8,731 nt of DNA, taken from CAYOMP01 sp964405075 (GTDB lineage Bacteria > Bacillota > Clostridia > Lachnospirales > Lachnospiraceae). Under the pieces are notes generated by a model that was not told the DNA's origin, ran no database searches, and saw only the letters and a program-made list of their open reading frames with translations. Shown one piece after another: positions 7,175 to 8,731 of the stretch (within the stretch, counting starts at the first letter, position 1; the number at the start of each line of letters is the position of its first letter). The position numbers and the translations under genes are program-made. The stretch lies in NCBI GenBank assembly GCA_964405075.1, contig CAYOMP010000118.1, positions 1 through 8,731 of the forward strand, written 5' to 3'.

Positions 7175-7203
7175 TTGCAAATCTACAATATAAAAGTTAA
7201 TAT
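7175..7203 (+). promoter_or_regulatory. Candidate promoter for the RNase H-like gene
   Basis: TTGCAA (7175-7180) and TAATAT (7198-7203) are 17 bases apart, each matching 4 of 6 consensus positions. The predicted start near 7210 gives a leader of about 44 bases. Several alternative AT-rich hexamers overlap, so the exact -10 box is uncertain. Confidence 0.35.
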
Positions 7204-7235
7204 TATATTGTTATGAGCTTTTTAGCATTATATTG
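7186..7235. repeat. Three TTATATTG boxes in the divergent promoter region
   Basis: CAATATAA (7186-7193) forms a perfect 8-base inverted repeat with TTATATTG (7203-7210), and TTATATTG recurs at 7228-7235; the last two share the longer ATTATATTG and start 25 bases apart. The first two boxes overlap the candidate plus-strand promoter. They could be regulator sites or a chance product of AT-rich DNA. Confidence 0.35.
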
Positions 7236-7253
7236 ACACTTGGAGGTCACATT

Positions 7254-8171
7254 ATGTATGTAAAAAACTTTACAATAAAAATTGACAAAGACAAATATAA
7301 TTCCTTACAGCGTCTATTATTTGACAGTTTCAAGATATCAATAGAGGATGTTTTACTTTTTGATATAGAAACTACAGGTTTTTCAGCCAAAAATACTTTT
7401 TGCTACTTAATAGGCTATATGTACTTTAAAGATGATAATTGTTATATTTGCCAATGGTTTGCCGATACTGCTGATGATGAACCCGAAATAATCAAAGGAT
7501 TTTTTGAATTCAGCAATAACTATAACTATTTACTAACATATAATGGTAATGGCTTTGATATTCCATATCTTGCACAAAAAGCAAAATTATATAATATTTC
7601 CCACAATCTTAATGAGAAAAATAGTCTTGATTTGTACAAATTAATTTCACCTTATCGTAATATCCTCAAACTTGAAAATCTCAAGCAAAAAAGCATAGAA
7701 CAATTCCTTGAGATTTATAGAGAAGATAAATTCACAGGTGGAGAATTAATTTCTGTTTATTTTGACCACATTAAGAATCCTAATGAAGAAGCTAAACAAT
7801 TGCTGCTACTCCATAATAGCGACGATTTATGTGGTTTACTTCATATATTGCCAATACTCCATTACTCTGCCCTATTTAATGGTCTATTTGAAGTTACAGG
7901 CTATAATATCGCACCATATTCTGATTCAAATGGAGAAATGAATTTTGAATTTGTTGTAGACCTAAAGTTAGATTTTCCTATACCAAAACGTGTTTCCAGC
8001 GGATATGGTGACTATTATTTCACTGGTAATAATCATCGAGGCAAATTCAAAGTAAAGGTATGTAATGAAGAGTTAAAATACTTTTACTCTAACTATAAAG
8101 ATTATTATTTTCTTCCAAATGAGGATCGTGCCATTCACAAAAGCATTGCCTATTTTGTAGATAAAGAGTAA
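7254..8171 (+). CDS. YprB-type RNase H-like exonuclease domain protein, truncated by in-frame stop
   Basis: This is a predicted 3'-5' exonuclease-like protein of the RNase H-like (DEDD) superfamily, the YprB-type domain found in many Firmicutes; the natural substrate is not known to me. The 305 residues show motif I FDIETTG (36-42, D37 and E39), motif II TYNGNGFDIPYL (95-106, N97 and D102), a conserved SLDLYK (124-129) and motif III LLLHNSDDLCGL (184-195, H187 and D191). The ATG at 7254 has GGAGG seven bases upstream; a TTG at 7233 lies upstream of that site and is rejected. The protein stops at DKE, but the same frame beyond the TAA at 8169-8171 continues with what looks like the normal family tail to 8267. 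The nuclease core is complete, so the short form might still work. It is transcribed divergently from rnf and has no clear functional link to it. Confidence 0.85.
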   Translation: MYVKNFTIKIDKDKYNSLQRLLFDSFKISIEDVLLFDIETTGFSAKNTFCYLIGYMYFKDDNCYICQWFADTADDEPEIIKGFFEFSNNYNYLLTYNGNGFDIPYLAQKAKLYNISHNLNEKNSLDLYKLISPYRNILKLENLKQKSIEQFLEIYREDKFTGGELISVYFDHIKNPNEEAKQLLLLHNSDDLCGLLHILPILHYSALFNGLFEVTGYNIAPYSDSNGEMNFEFVVDLKLDFPIPKRVSSGYGDYYFTGNNHRGKFKVKVCNEELKYFYSNYKDYYFLPNEDRAIHKSIAYFVDKE

Positions 8172-8267
8172 CTTTTACAGGCGAAGGCATCAAACTGCTA
8201 CACAAAGCACGAAGGTCATTTTATACCACAATATGATTTACTAATAAATCAATATTTCAAAAGATAA
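8172..8267 (+). pseudogene. In-frame continuation of the RNase H-like gene after a nonsense codon
   Basis: Directly after the TAA, without any frame shift, the DNA encodes LLQAKASNCYTKHEGHFIPQ, then YDLLINQYFKR, and a second TAA at 8265-8267. An ASNCYT-x(3)-G-x-F-x-PQY-type ending is what I expect at the C-terminus of these RNase H-like proteins. Removing the first stop gives a 337-residue protein. TAA is one substitution from TAT or TAC (Tyr), an aromatic residue that would suit this position. The intact tail suggests a very recent mutation, a sequencing or assembly error, or read-through. Confidence 0.7.
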
Positions 8268-8279
8268 AAATGTTTATCT
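8262..8279 (+). other. Small hairpin at the end of the RNase H-like gene
   Basis: AGATAAA (8262-8268) pairs perfectly with TTTATCT (8273-8279) around a 4-base loop, overlapping the second stop codon. The stem is preceded by A residues but followed by GGGG instead of the T run a terminator needs. It may be a terminator whose T run was lost at the compositional junction that follows. Confidence 0.35.
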
Positions 8280-8295
8280 GGGGTATTGCATCGAT

Positions 8296-8715
8296 TTGAC
8301 GCAGTTTTCGGAAACGGTAACAGAAAGAGAATGTGCAACCTTATGCGCACAGAAGATATTTCCTTTATTAGGGGAAATCAGCACTGGAAAAAACGGGAAG
8401 GTCAGCAAAGCAACCAGTTATAAACTGTTGGAAAACAGGTCTTGGAAGGGCGGTTATCATCGTTTTACAGATTTGTATAAAGATTTGAAAATGGCTTCGG
8501 TGCCGCTGAAGAAGGACAGCATCCTGACGCGCATCAAAAAAACACTGCGGCATCATCAGGATTTGATTTTCAGGTTGTTGTTGATTTTCTGTATTGTAGT
8601 GGGGATTTTGGCATTGATTATGATTGTTTCGCAGTTGATTTTTGGGGATGTTCCATTCCTGCGGCTGTTCGTAAACACGTTCAAAACAATCGGGACGGAA
8701 TCTTTATTGCAGTGA
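8296..8715 (+). CDS. Unidentified gene fragment with C-terminal membrane helix
   Basis: I do not recognise this protein. From the first possible start codon, a TTG at 8296, it has 139 residues, but the frame is open leftward to 8248 and there is no ATG and no good ribosome binding site. It therefore looks like the 3' part of a longer gene. The first 70 residues look soluble (ETVTERECATLCAQKIFPLL, then SYKLLENRSWKGGYHRFTDL). A basic stretch KKDSILTRIKKTLRHHQD (72-89) follows, then one membrane helix (about 90-117) and a short tail, which predicts the N-terminus inside the cell. GC content over 8281-8700 is about 42%, against about 28% in a sampled 240 bases of the preceding gene, and G-rich codons are common. 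This points to a different origin or a rearrangement junction near 8280. A Shine-Dalgarno sequence follows its stop, so it was probably inside an operon. Confidence 0.5.
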   Translation: MTQFSETVTERECATLCAQKIFPLLGEISTGKNGKVSKATSYKLLENRSWKGGYHRFTDLYKDLKMASVPLKKDSILTRIKKTLRHHQDLIFRLLLIFCIVVGILALIMIVSQLIFGDVPFLRLFVNTFKTIGTESLLQ

Positions 8716-8720
8716 GAAAC

Positions 8721-8727
8721 AGGGAGG
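8721..8727 (+). promoter_or_regulatory. Ribosome binding site for a gene beyond the window
   Basis: AGGGAGG lies five bases after the stop codon at 8715 and four bases before the window ends. It implies a start codon within a few bases of the edge and a gene co-transcribed with the fragment before it. Confidence 0.6.
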
Positions 8728-8731
8728 AAAA

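Noticed and set aside
8368..8556. A 62-codon minus-strand frame opposite the last gene fragment
   Set aside because: It is antisense to a longer frame with a clear membrane helix and a following ribosome binding site. Nothing supports independent coding.

Overview
The window looks like a chromosomal segment from a low-GC anaerobic Firmicute, most likely a gut Lachnospiraceae/Clostridia-type bacterium. The reasons are AT-rich DNA (about 28% GC in a counted part of the RNase H-like gene), strong AGGAGG-type ribosome binding sites, a clostridial-order rnfCDGEAB operon, and a clostridial-type L-rhamnose isomerase. The family assignment of the organism is inference.

Layout. Positions 1-654 (minus) hold the first 218 codons of rhaA, L-rhamnose isomerase, cut by the window edge. 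Positions 655-1045 are non-coding: the rhaA leader and promoter region plus a strong terminator hairpin (970-1010). Positions 1046-2014 (minus) encode an AraC-family regulator with an N-terminal cupin-like sensor, a plausible controller of the rhamnose genes. Positions 2101-7069 (minus) are a complete six-gene Rnf operon in the order C-D-G-E-A-B, tightly packed or overlapping. Positions 7070-7253 are a divergent promoter region with a good sigma-A-type promoter for rnf, an 18-bp Rex-like operator over its predicted transcription start, and a set of TTATATTG repeats facing the plus-strand gene. Positions 7254-8171 (plus) encode a YprB-type RNase H-like (DEDD) protein cut short by an in-frame TAA; its conserved C-terminal tail continues in the same frame to 8267. 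From about 8280 the GC content rises to about 42%, and an unidentified gene fragment ending in a single membrane helix (stop at 8715) follows, with a Shine-Dalgarno sequence at the very end for a gene outside the window.

How the genes work together. Rnf is a membrane complex that moves electrons from reduced ferredoxin to NAD+ and pumps Na+ or H+. RnfB takes electrons from ferredoxin, RnfA/RnfE carry a shared membrane Fe-S centre, RnfD/RnfG carry covalent FMN, and RnfC hands electrons to NAD+. A Rex-like site at its promoter would couple expression to the NADH/NAD+ ratio. Rhamnose fermentation commonly disposes of NADH by reducing lactaldehyde to 1,2-propanediol, so having rha genes beside rnf is metabolically sensible but may be coincidental.

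I see no wholly new system. The points most worth checking are the nonsense codon in the RNase H-like gene, the abrupt compositional junction near 8280 (rearrangement or chimeric assembly), the Rex-like operator, and a four-cysteine tail on RnfE.
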